Virus record (IMG/VR): IMGVR_UViG_3300029319_000461
Span: 1-25,304 of that record
Reading direction: 5' to 3' (one strand)
Source: a virus
DNA length: 25,304 nt
Part shown: positions 1 to 10,200 of the stretch, one piece after another
Position numbering within the stretch: the stretch's first letter is position 1
Layout: every line of letters starts with the position of its first letter
Notes under the pieces: model-generated
Database searches by the model: none
What the model was told of the DNA's origin: nothing
Seen by the model: only the letters and a program-made list of their open reading frames with translations
Made by a program: the position numbers and the translations under genes

Positions 1-2432
1 GCTGGGTCTCCAGAAGCGTTCCCTATGGGAAAGAAGATTTCACCGAAAGAGTACTGCCTGGGATGGCTGGAGGAATCTACATTACCAAACATCAGATCTT
101 TAAACGATATGGAATCGGGGGGAACATCATAAGGAAAATTAGTTAACCCGCCACCTATATCAACCACTGTAGCGAGCAGATCGTTAAGATCTACAAGACC
201 GCTCGTAGTAGATCCTGCGCTGATTCCAGGTCCACTTGCAATCATGGGCACCAACATGGCGCGATCATATAAAGAGCCTTTGAATGTATTAGCTGAATCG
301 TTTTCTCCACCTCTTCGCACGGCAGACGGGGTTAAGGAAGAGCAATATGCACCTAAGTTGAGCATTTTGTCGTAAGTGGATCCAAAACCTCCAGACCCAG
401 CATAAGATCCGCCAATACTTTCCTCGGCACCCAATCCTAGCGAGGAACACCATGTGGCTCTTCGTGCCAAGTCAGTGCTTAAGCTACCGTTGTCTGAGGT
501 GAAAATAAATATAGTATTGTCTTTTCTAGATTGATCTAAGTTATCAATAAACCCGCTAAGTGCTTTATCAAAAGTCTCTAACATTGCATTAGTGGCTACC
601 CAGTTAGAAGAAACGCTGTTGCCTGCGTTCATCCCAGCAGACAAATCGCTATACCTATTATTGTTATTGTAATAGCTGTTGTACACATCCGATGAGGGTG
701 GATAGGTATAAGGCGTGTGTGGCGTATTTGGGGTAATGTACATAAAGAAGGGCTCTTGGGCAGTATTGAAATACGCACTGGCCTGAGAGAAGATGTAGTT
801 TGTTGTGAAAGAGCTTGGGTCCCCTTGTTCGTAAGGGGTAGTCCCATTAACCTGTTTATATGTTCTATACCCCGTATCGGAGACTGTTGTTTCTACGCCA
901 TTAGTGTTAACAGTATAGTTCACATATCCCATCTGCTTCCCATCAGTCGAGTTAGGTGCAGCCCCGTTAAAGTGAGGCCACTCTGATGGATTCTCCCAAG
1001 CTCCGCTATTATAATTTAATCCAGGGACAGGAGCAGTGTTTAGGTTTGAGAATGTAGCCGTATAATGATCCCATTTTCCTTTTAAAGCAATATGCTCCCA
1101 ACCACTACCATATTTATTATCGCCCCCTACACCATCCCCCTGCTCACAATAAACCTTCTGCTCGCTCCAAGCGGCTAAGTGCCACTTACCAAATAAAGAG
1201 GAGTTGTAATTCATAGACCTTAAATAATCTGCAATTAAAGGCTGATTGACAATATTATTTAGTGCTCCGTTATCATCTCTTACAGCGTTAGCTAGGCTTT
1301 GTTGAGTTCCGTCCTGCTGAATAAAACCATACCCGTCATTGAGACCTTTCATGCCGCCGCGCCCTCTTTTAAGCCAGTTGGTATCGCCTACAATACCATA
1401 ACCACCACCCCAAAAGCCGATAGGCTCCCCTGGAGCTAGGTTTTTCTTATTTCCTGCTGTAGAACGATAGTCGCCTACTCCAAAATTGTACTTTCCAGTG
1501 AGTATAGTAGCACGGGTTGGACTACAGGCTGGTTGCGATCTACTATTGAAAAAGGTCATGCCTCCTGCTGCCAACGCACTTAACATGGGTGTGTGTGGAT
1601 AAATACCACTCCCATTTGTTGTATCCTCTAACTGGCTAAAAGGCGTTGCATTGGCGTGATTACCGTTCTCTCCTAAAGAATAAGCGTTGATCGCATCATA
1701 CATCCCAAGCTGATCCACTCCAACATCATCAATCATGATGAACACTACGTTATTCGATGGCGGGGGGAGAGGATCTTCAGAAACAGGGCTATCTACAAAC
1801 TTAATCTGCCAATCAATTACCAAAGAGAAGTCGCTAGTTTTTCTAACGCCCTCTCCCTCTGCGCCATCGAGGTTTTTATATGCAATCAAGACAGATTGAT
1901 TATCTTTTAGTCTTTTAGCGCCGTAGTTTTCTGCTGCTGAGTTTCTAGTAAAAAGGCCAAACTCAGTGATATCTGCACCGAGATTGTTACCCATGTTCTC
2001 GGTTAGAGTTAGCCTATAATTAACAACACCATCAATAATTTGAGTGCTTTTTGAATCAGGAAGAAATGCAAACACGGAATCACTAAACCCTTCTGCATAA
2101 GCAGGGCTCATATTAGTGGCGTGATAAGAAATCAACTTATGAGTGTCAACCTTAATCTCTGCGTCTTTTCCGTATGATTTTTGAGATGCTAAAGGACTAT
2201 CAAGCGTGCTAATGTACTTTGCAATACTGGCTGGCAGATCCTGAGGATTGTGCTTTCCTAAGCCGACCTGGAAATAACCCGCTATCCTATCAGATATTCC
2301 TCGGTCCCCGCTATCAGTTAAAAGGTCTGCCAAGGTCACTCCTAGACCGTCTGTAAGGATGTTGTCATCTTTGCAGACAAGTTCCTCTCTTCCGTCTCTA
2401 AAAACCTTCGTTACTTTTACAGATCCTTTCAT
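1..2432 (-). CDS. Tail-attached type I (formylglycine) sulfatase, 3' end outside window
   Basis: I translated this frame by hand from the ATG at 2432 to the left edge: 810 codons, no stop. Residues 1-211 resemble the attachment module of the upstream fibre protein (M-x-G-x-V start, G-L-F-T near 155-160, ending S-L-V-I-D-W-Q-I-K-F). A proline-rich linker (about 212-223) leads to an alkaline-phosphatase-fold sulfatase. Seen residues match the arylsulfatase active site: D235-D236 (V-F-I-M-I-D-D), C303-S-P-T-R307 followed by A-T-I-L-T-G-K, K416 and H418 in G-K-W-H-L, H572 in T-P-H-T-P, D647-N648 in F-T-S-D-N-G, and K718 in F-K-G-S-L-Y. In this family the cysteine is oxidised to formylglycine, which attacks sulfate esters. 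There is no signal peptide, as expected for a virion protein assembled in the cytoplasm. The start overlaps the fibre stop (ATGA) behind a GGAGG. Sulfatase assignment is very secure; tail attachment is inferred from context and the N-terminus. Substrate is unknown. The C-terminal subdomain lies outside the window. Confidence 0.93.
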   Translation of the reverse strand, partial: MKGSVKVTKVFRDGREELVCKDDNILTDGLGVTLADLLTDSGDRGISDRIAGYFQVGLGKHNPQDLPASIAKYISTLDSPLASQKSYGKDAEIKVDTHKLISYHATNMSPAYAEGFSDSVFAFLPDSKSTQIIDGVVNYRLTLTENMGNNLGADITEFGLFTRNSAAENYGAKRLKDNQSVLIAYKNLDGAEGEGVRKTSDFSLVIDWQIKFVDSPVSEDPLPPPSNNVVFIMIDDVGVDQLGMYDAINAYSLGENGNHANATPFSQLEDTTNGSGIYPHTPMLSALAAGGMTFFNSRSQPACSPTRATILTGKYNFGVGDYRSTAGNKKNLAPGEPIGFWGGGYGIVGDTNWLKRGRGGMKGLNDGYGFIQQDGTQQSLANAVRDDNGALNNIVNQPLIADYLRSMNYNSSLFGKWHLAAWSEQKVYCEQGDGVGGDNKYGSGWEHIALKGKWDHYTATFSNLNTAPVPGLNYNSGAWENPSEWPHFNGAAPNSTDGKQMGYVNYTVNTNGVETTVSDTGYRTYKQVNGTTPYEQGDPSSFTTNYIFSQASAYFNTAQEPFFMYITPNTPHTPYTYPPSSDVYNSYYNNNNRYSDLSAGMNAGNSVSSNWVATNAMLETFDKALSGFIDNLDQSRKDNTIFIFTSDNGSLSTDLARRATWCSSLGLGAEESIGGSYAGSGGFGSTYDKMLNLGAYCSSLTPSAVRRGGENDSANTFKGSLYDRAMLVPMIASGPGISAGSTTSGLVDLNDLLATVVDIGGGLTNFPYDVPPDSISFKDLMFGNVDSSSHPRQYSFGEIFFPIGNASGDP

Positions 2433-4234
2433 ATAAAATTAAGCCTCCACACAAGAGTTAAATCAGAATATTTTATGCATCCTGCATTACTGCCATCATC
2501 TTTTACAGCAGCCAAGTTTTTCGTTAAACTCTTCTCTGCGAATAGTTTATATACTAATTTATTATAGCCTGTGTTGAAATTTAGAGGGAAGGATGGAACT
2601 AGCTTAGGATTTCCATGCTCATCTGTGTCCGATAAAGTTTTCTCTAAATCAATTGTCCACAGGCCACATTTGAATATTCCTCCGTACAGGTTAGCCAAAC
2701 CTAAATCTGCGGAAGCAATAGTGGTTATACACGATACCTCTCCAGTAGAGGAGAAATTAACATCAGCAGAAACGATCAAGCCTGATGCTGGATTTGTAAT
2801 ATCATGAGGCCACGCTTGGGCTGTTTTTGTGGCTGATGGGAAATAGGATCGAATGTAACCATTCTGGTCCATGGATCTTACAGACGAGGAGTTAAAATAG
2901 TTTCTATCCGTAGTATCAGGATATACCGCGCTGGCTAATATATTTGATAAGTTATCTTCCATATAGGAAATATCAGATAATATCGCAAAAGGTGTTCCGC
3001 TAGTATGGGGGTAGCAACCTAGGAAGGTATCTCCAGGAACTCCCCCCTCGTCAAACCCAGGGGTCGCAGTAGTTACAGATTGGTATCTTGTAGCGCCGTA
3101 GCTCTCTTCTAACTGAGGACCCCAAATATATAACTGAGCGCCTGTCGTAGGTTTAAACCCTGGCTCCTTAAATGTAATTCTAGTTTGAACCTCATCTCCA
3201 TTATCGGTGAAGTTGCCATCGCTGTCCGTTCCTCGGTGTGCCACCTCTAACCTATACCACCCTGAAGAAGTTGTTGCGTCACCAACAGGAGTAACTTTAG
3301 CTGTCGTTCCCGCTAAAGCAGAAACTACGGGAGGCATATAAGAAGAGACTGACTCATCATAAGTAACGAACTGCGCGGTGTATCCTTTACGACTGGGCGT
3401 ATTGTCTCTAATATTAAGTGTAATTGATGAAGTGGCATTAGTATCAGGAAGTTTTATGTATACACTATAAGTATGATCAGTGTTATGGTGGAAACAGGTT
3501 TTAAGTAAACTTATATCTTGTTCCAATCTACCTGTTGTATTGTGTGTAGAACTTAGTAGAAGAGCGGACGAACTATACTCAGGCCCTGAGTGTGTTGCGG
3601 ATAAAGAAGAGGAGCCTAAATTTGCCACCGTCCAGTAAGCTCCCGCGCTATCAGCAGTAGGATCTTCGCTGTATGAGATAAGGTTAGGGTTTGTGTTCGA
3701 TTGAATTCTGTTTAAGTTGTGACCATAAGAGTGTGCTCGGCCCTGCATCACATTTGAACCCATGTAATGATATTGACCTGAAACAATATCAATAGCAGTC
3801 CTAGTATCAGGTTCTAGTTGAGTATCATTTGGGTTAGGCCACATTCCAGGATCTCGCTTAGGATCATAAGAGCAGGCAGTGTAAGAAATGTTTTCATTAA
3901 CCAAGGAGACAGCACGGGGAATATTAGAGGCATCCTTAACAGCATTTACATATGTGTAGTATTCCCTACCTGATCTGATGTAAGAAGAAACATCCTGTGG
4001 ATAGAAGTGTGCATTGCTTCTGTACGCATCCGAAGACTTACCTAAAGATAATGCTTGAATAGTAAAGTTAGAACTATCTGTAATGCCTACAGCGCCAGAT
4101 ACAATCCCCGAAGGCGTTGTAAGTAAAGTGCATAGGTTCTCAGCGGCTCCATTAACAATAAGATTAGACTCTGAGGACACTAACTTTTGGTTAGGCGTGT
4201 TAAAGTCTGCGTAAATTTCTACTGTTCCAATCAT
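2429..4234 (-). CDS. Tail fibre/adhesin with jelly-roll carbohydrate-binding-like insert
   Basis: A 601-residue protein probably exposed on the virion and used for host or glycan binding. Residues 1-80 and about 460-601 resemble, in order, the first ~211 residues of the sulfatase downstream: an M-x-G-x-V start, K-L-V then N-L-I-V-N-G and L-L-T, an L-G-K motif, and an end in L-T-L-V-W-R-L-N-F. Between these halves, residues 180-390 carry the pattern of a jelly-roll module common in phage tail proteins: N-L-I-S-Y-S-E-D near the start, Y-S-V-Y-I-K, G-W-Y-R-L-E-V, and a closing Q-L-Y-I-W-G-P-Q-L-E-E. No catalytic motif was seen. The start abuts the stop of the 2187-residue gene (TAAATG) and its TGA overlaps the sulfatase ATG. 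The fibre role is inferred from position and modules; the receptor is unknown. Confidence 0.75.
   Translation of the reverse strand: MIGTVEIYADFNTPNQKLVSSESNLIVNGAAENLCTLLTTPSGIVSGAVGITDSSNFTIQALSLGKSSDAYRSNAHFYPQDVSSYIRSGREYYTYVNAVKDASNIPRAVSLVNENISYTACSYDPKRDPGMWPNPNDTQLEPDTRTAIDIVSGQYHYMGSNVMQGRAHSYGHNLNRIQSNTNPNLISYSEDPTADSAGAYWTVANLGSSSLSATHSGPEYSSSALLLSSTHNTTGRLEQDISLLKTCFHHNTDHTYSVYIKLPDTNATSSITLNIRDNTPSRKGYTAQFVTYDESVSSYMPPVVSALAGTTAKVTPVGDATTSSGWYRLEVAHRGTDSDGNFTDNGDEVQTRITFKEPGFKPTTGAQLYIWGPQLEESYGATRYQSVTTATPGFDEGGVPGDTFLGCYPHTSGTPFAILSDISYMEDNLSNILASAVYPDTTDRNYFNSSSVRSMDQNGYIRSYFPSATKTAQAWPHDITNPASGLIVSADVNFSSTGEVSCITTIASADLGLANLYGGIFKCGLWTIDLEKTLSDTDEHGNPKLVPSFPLNFNTGYNKLVYKLFAEKSLTKNLAAVKDDGSNAGCIKYSDLTLVWRLNFI
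2444..2448 (-). promoter_or_regulatory. Strong ribosome binding site of the sulfatase gene
   Basis: GGAGG on the minus strand lies 11 bases before the ATG at 2432, inside the last codons of the fibre gene. It is one of the clearest Shine-Dalgarno sequences in the operon and supports this start over later ones. Confidence 0.65.
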
Positions 4235-7200
4235 TTAATTTGTTACATCTACATTTGTATAATTTTCAAAGGTTCCGTCTTTGGTCCCTATTGTTTCATT
4301 ATCAGGGTTATCTCTATATGAAAGTCTACTGCCACCACTTAAATCATGTATGCCTGATGAGTCTGCTGCAACTCTAGTATTAAATCCTCCACGATTAATT
4401 CTAAGTCTGTTGCTCGTTGTTTTACCTAACCTATTAAAGTATCTAAAGAGCACTAATAAATCTTCTGGATTAATTGGTATCTGACCCTTTACGTCCCTGC
4501 CTATGTTTGTGCCTTCTGTGCCGCCAGAAACAGATAAGACTCTTTTATCCTCGGCTTCATCAGCAAAATTTGCCTCTCGTAAGAGCTTTCGAGAGATTGA
4601 ATATTCTATAGGTCCATCATACTTCAATCCACTATTATCGTATAATTCAACTGATTTATAGACTTTGGACAAGAAGTTTGTGTTTGCTGGAACCTCTTCG
4701 ACCAATGTTAGTTTATCTAGAGAGGACGCGGACTTACTGTAAAGACTTAGCTCTCCTTTGTCATCCTGTATAATCTCAGTAGGAGCAAGAACTATCTCCT
4801 CATCAATCTCTGACGAAACAGTTTCTACATTGGACTCGTATAAAACAACATTGTCGATCTTTCCTGGGTATTGGTGGAAAGGATTGCCTGGTAAATTTGG
4901 GCCTAAGGACTCCTCTCCTTTAAACGATTGCTTTCCTACCTTTGTTAATGTTCCTGTGCTTCTCCTGAACTGCCCGATCTCTCCAGTACTAACACCTTGT
5001 GGGTATAAGGCATAACCCCAGGTCATTAATTTACAAGGAACATAAGACCATGTATCTGTTCCAGACTCTAAGTTAGGATCGTTACTTCCAGGAACCGCGC
5101 CCATAGCCTCAATTGGATCATCAGGGAGTAAGTTATCAAACCTGTCGTTATACGCTTGGACGGTGCATCTTAATCCTAGATTTTGCTTTCCTGAAATATC
5201 CTCTTCAAAGGCATCATAAGGAAGTGAAACTCGAACCCTATACCAATCTACCGTAATTGAAGGATCGTCAGCTTTCGGCACTGTATAGGCAGTGATAAAC
5301 GCGCCTTGGTTGCCTGTAAGACCCGCAGCGGTTCCACCACGCTCTTTTTTCTGTCCAACACTTCCCGTGCCATCAAATTCAGGCAGCTTGACACGAATTC
5401 TTGAGTAGCTAGTTTTACTTCCTATGGGGGCTAAAGTTACAATAGCAGAAGTTGCGTAACGATCTTTAATGAATGAATCACTACTAGAATTACCTCTAAC
5501 AAACACGGTAAACGAATATGTTTTTCCATGCACTAATTTATCTCGCTCGACATCTCTATACACCGACATTGGAGGAAACGTGATTCCATGCCCCTCGTCT
5601 TCAAGATTAGAAATAATTGATTCGCCAGCAATCGTCTCATAGACATCAAATCTTTCTGGAGTAGGGTTGTCGCTTTGATTAGAAGGTTGAATGGGCGTCT
5701 TCATTAGCTGGTCAATGGCTAAAGCTGATGGAACATAACCTAAAGGATCTAAGATTGTTGGAAGAAGAGGATCAGCCCCTGGAGTATAACTCCAGTTAGT
5801 AGAATCCTCTAGCTGAGACAGTTGTACATCTAGTGGAGCACTTTCATCGAAGTTTGGGGTAACTCGTCTAGATGTAAAGTCCAACATGATTGGGCTTCCG
5901 ACTGATGTTTTAACGCCATAAGGGTTATCGAAGAAAGTATCGGTGCCAGGAACAATGTCGTACATATCTTGATAATCAAATTGATCATCAATTCTTCTAA
6001 AGCCTAGAGGGTTAGTCTCGCCATTATTGACATCCACGGGTCCGTGTCCTGCGCGATCCTCACTATCCATAAACTGCTCATTACTGGCGTGGCCTGGTCT
6101 AGCCAGTCCTAATAGTGGGCGACCTATGTAATTATTTTGACCACTCTCTCTTTGTTTTTGGGGCCAGAAGTATAAGTCTACGCCCTGCCCTAATGAGTAG
6201 TTTGGATTAGCTACATCACCTGTAATACGACGGAAGCCTGAGTTAATATATGGAGACCACTCATTAAAAGACAAGAACCCTTTTCTAGCTTGCCAATAGT
6301 CTCTAAGTCTTCTAGTCCTCCTTAATGTTGCATTTAAATCAGATCCTCTGTCTTTCAAGCTAAAATCAAAACCTAACGCATTGGCAGTCCAAGTGTTATT
6401 GCAGATTCCAGTAAAGGGCACCTTTCCCCATGGCGTTTTTAGGTTGGCTAACAAGGACGAATCTGTAAGCAACCCAGGCTCGTCTGGGTAAGTAGCGTGT
6501 AAGAACTGTGCTATTGCCGCGCCTGGATACCAGTGTACAGCACCAGGTGGTATATAATCTTTTAGGTATCTGTCAATGTTTGGTGCCCCAACAACAGACC
6601 ATAACTCTGAATTGAAGCGACATGGGTGTTGTGGGGAGTAGGGCGTCCCCTCTCCTTGCATTGTGCGGAAAAGATCTTTTGTTTCATAAGTGACCGTGAC
6701 CGTAGGGGCATTTATATCACTAAACAAAGCAGTGAAGGCAACATCATCTAATTTTGTTCGACTAGGCAGGAGGAGATCGTAGCCTCTGCTTGGCGTAGGA
6801 GTTTTTTGGTCAGTTATATCAGGAATGGTAGCCGAATAAGGTATCTGTGCAGCCTCATTTAGGGTCTTATCAACTACGTTTATTTTATCAAAGATTACAA
6901 ACTCTTTTTGAGGATTGTTTTTAGGGACCTGGAAGACTTCAATTATGTAATTTTGAGACTTTGTTCTGTCAGATATATCTGCTCTGTGGAGTTGTACACT
7001 TCGTCCATTGTATACATCTGAATTATCTGCATCATAATAAACTCCATACGAGAACGGAATGTCTGTCAATTGGTTCTTAGTATGGAAAGATAACTTTGCT
7101 GTTGTAATATTATCTTTTTTAATATACTTTAGAACACTGTAATTATTTAAAGTTGTGTCACAGTTAGTATCTTGGAAAACAGTTTCAGCCTCTTGATCCG

Positions 7201-10200
7201 AGAAGAAGTGCGTGTGCTTGGACAATACATTGGAGATACCATTCCTAGAGTCTGCCAGAGAGGAAACATCTACCATCTCCCATTTTTGTTGAGGGGACCA
7301 TACGAATACTACAGGTCTCCCATCAACTGTTTGCTCTGTCTTAGTTCTTAGTATTACACCAATTTCTCCACCACCTACAACAGCAGTATCAAGCTTGCCT
7401 GAAGTGAAGTCTACAGATAACTCAAAGTCATGCTCTGGAATCAATATGTTGTTTTCTTCAGGGCTTACCCCACTTAAATCAAACTTAATTCTTGGGAGAC
7501 CGACCCCAGAGGTTTGAACATATATACAACGGTTGTTTATTAGATAATTGTCGTACTGCGGATCTGTTGTTTCCTGTAGAGCATCTAAATCATAAATGAT
7601 GAATCTATTGTTAGAACTCATGTCTGGGTGAGCCGAAGTGTCAATTAACGAGACACCACTTAGGATATTGTCCGCCGTAAATTCAGGGGCTCCGTAGAAG
7701 GGAGTGGAAGATAGCGTCACTGCTGAGACTCCAGGGAAAGAGGTTCCTGAAGCATTTAGGTTTATAATATATGGGCTACTAAGTTTAGTGGTAACCAACC
7801 CAGCTAGTGAAGGCTCATCTGTTACTGAAGATCCATCTAGTTCAAAGTTAGCATTGAAGTACAGTGGGCCGTAGGTGTGCGATAAGATGTTCGCACCCCC
7901 TCTATCCAGAGTAAGTAGTAGTGACTGAGGGAGGGAGCTTCCGTCTATAGAGGTTTGGAAATATTTGTTATATGTATTGTATATCTCCTGAACTCCTTTG
8001 GAGTCCCCTCTAGATAAAACCCGCTTGTCTAATACAGGCGAAGTAAACTTATCGTATCCTACATCCTCTATACGGTTTGCGTAAGATGTGCGAATGTTGT
8101 ACCATGGAGCAGAGGCAGAAAGTAATTCATAATTAAGATCTACGATATCCTGTGCGATGGCAGATTTCTTCATCTCTTCGAACTTAAAGAATGTGTATAC
8201 CTCCTCTGCCAAAATATCTCGCCTGACAAATTGGTCACATGAGGAGAACTGTAGTGTGCCGTAGTCTCTGGTTAGGAAGGCGTTACTCACATTCAGCCCA
8301 AAATAAGATCTAGTGGATGCCGAACCAGCGCAATCCTTGGCGTAAACTCCAGAGAGGTTTTCAAAACTTCCATCAGCGAAACTCAATGAGGAGGGAATAA
8401 TCCCTAATGGCATTGCATTTATGTGGGCACTAGTATTGTTGTAGAAAGACGGCATGGAATAACCGCCCCGATTGTACCAACCCTTCTCATTTAAAGTATT
8501 GTAAAAGTTTCTTCTTCTTATCGATCTTCTTGGTATGCCACTCGTGGCTGGAACAACGTCATCCGTATTGACCACGGAGTCCGCTATGTTATTAGAAAAT
8601 CTAGCTTGTTCTCGACTAAAAACTGGGATATTATTATGGGCAACCTGGCTCCTGGAATCGTCAAAGGAAGCATACTTCTGTCTTCCTAAAGCAAAGCCAG
8701 TGCCTCTAACGTATGCTCCGCAAACCTCATAGTTTGATAAAGCGCCAGATCCGTCTGGAACATCATGAAGCCTGAATCTAACAGAAGGGCAGATGAAGTC
8801 GAGACCACTAGTGAATTCCTGTTGACCTAAAACGAGCCGTGTTCTTGGGACTGCCTTAGCGGGGGAAAACTCATCAACAATGGATAATGTTTCCAAGATC
8901 TCATCTTTTGTGTACAGAGCAGATGAGTCTTGGAATAGAATGCTAGAGAAATCACCCGCACAAACAGTGAAATCAAATGTTGAAGACTTACCGCTCCATA
9001 GAGTTAGATCATCATAATCTTTAATGTCCTTTTGTTCTAATATATCATCGTAGTTTGGGGGAAACTGAAGAGATGATGTTAAGAATAAATACCCATTACC
9101 TAAGTATAAATCAGTTTCTGAGTTTGAGGAAACAGTATATGAATATGTAAAATCATAAAAGGAGTCTCTAAGAGCAGCAGGCACACAGTAACGCTCTAAC
9201 TCGTTTCTATAAAAGTTAAGAAGCTCCTTTGTTACCATGCAGTTTCTATAAAACTTCTCCTCATCCCAAGGAGGTATAGGCATCTCCGCATTTCTGTAAT
9301 TAAATACAAAGTTAGGATCTCGAAGGATCGCCACCTTGCGGGAATCTTGTGTCTGAAAGGTGCCTGTATAATAATTATCTTCTACCTTAACAATAGGGCC
9401 AAGCCAGCCTGTCCCATCCTCTAGAACATTTACACGGAAAGGTTGGTTTCTTATGAAGAACAAGTGAGGGAATCTCTCAACAGCACGCATCATGATGCTA
9501 TCCACAGCCGCTCGAATGTTCTGATCTTTATTTGTTGGACTATAGGACTCAGGAACAGCGCCATACTCTAAGGCAGTGTTTATATCAAATGTGTTTAAAT
9601 CAAAGAGAGTTCCTGTTTCAGTTATTAAGAGATAATACAGAAGTCTAGGTATATAAGACTCGTACATTTCTGTGACCGTATTGCTCACATCAATAGGGTT
9701 CTGAACAATCACAGAATTCATTGCGTCTATAAGACCCTGTTTCGTGCCTTTCTTTTTATACAAATCAGTTGCATTCGCTATCTGATTTCTCCACGAAGTC
9801 TCATTATTACCGTATAACTTCCACCCTAATAAACTAGCAAGATAAGGTAAATATTCGGCAGGGCAGTCCTGAATAGAATTAAGCGTGGTAATGTTTTCTA
9901 CTTCGTTATCAATATCCCGTAAAGAATATGAGAAAGCTCTCAAGAATTTATTAAATGGACCCGCTTCCTCTGTCGTGGCTAGGACTGTCGAAGCAGAACC
10001 GAGGAAAGATTCTAATGCATTTACTACTGTCTTGTCTTCTCTATCAATATGAAGTGGGGAGTAAATAACATCAACTAATGTTTGTAGCTTTTCTAGGTTT
10101 TGATTGCCACTCGTATATGTTCCCGCTCCCGACAAGAACGCAGAAGGCAACATTCTGGACTCAATTGAACTGAAGTTGGAATAGTTATCCCACAAGTATT

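Noticed and set aside
629-986. Two short open frames overlapping near 629-847 (minus) and 717-986 (plus)
   Set aside because: They lie inside the sulfatase frame, which is continuous and carries the catalytic motifs; the short frames have no recognisable content.
1-2432. Alkaline phosphatase, phosphonate hydrolase or sulfatase-like lipid transferase instead of sulfatase
   Set aside because: Phosphatases and phosphoethanolamine transferases of this superfamily use Ser or Thr nucleophiles, and no membrane segments are seen here. Phosphonate monoester hydrolases share the C-x-P-x-R site, so some catalytic promiscuity remains possible, but the G-K-W-H-L, T-P-H-T-P and late F-K-G motifs favour a true sulfatase.
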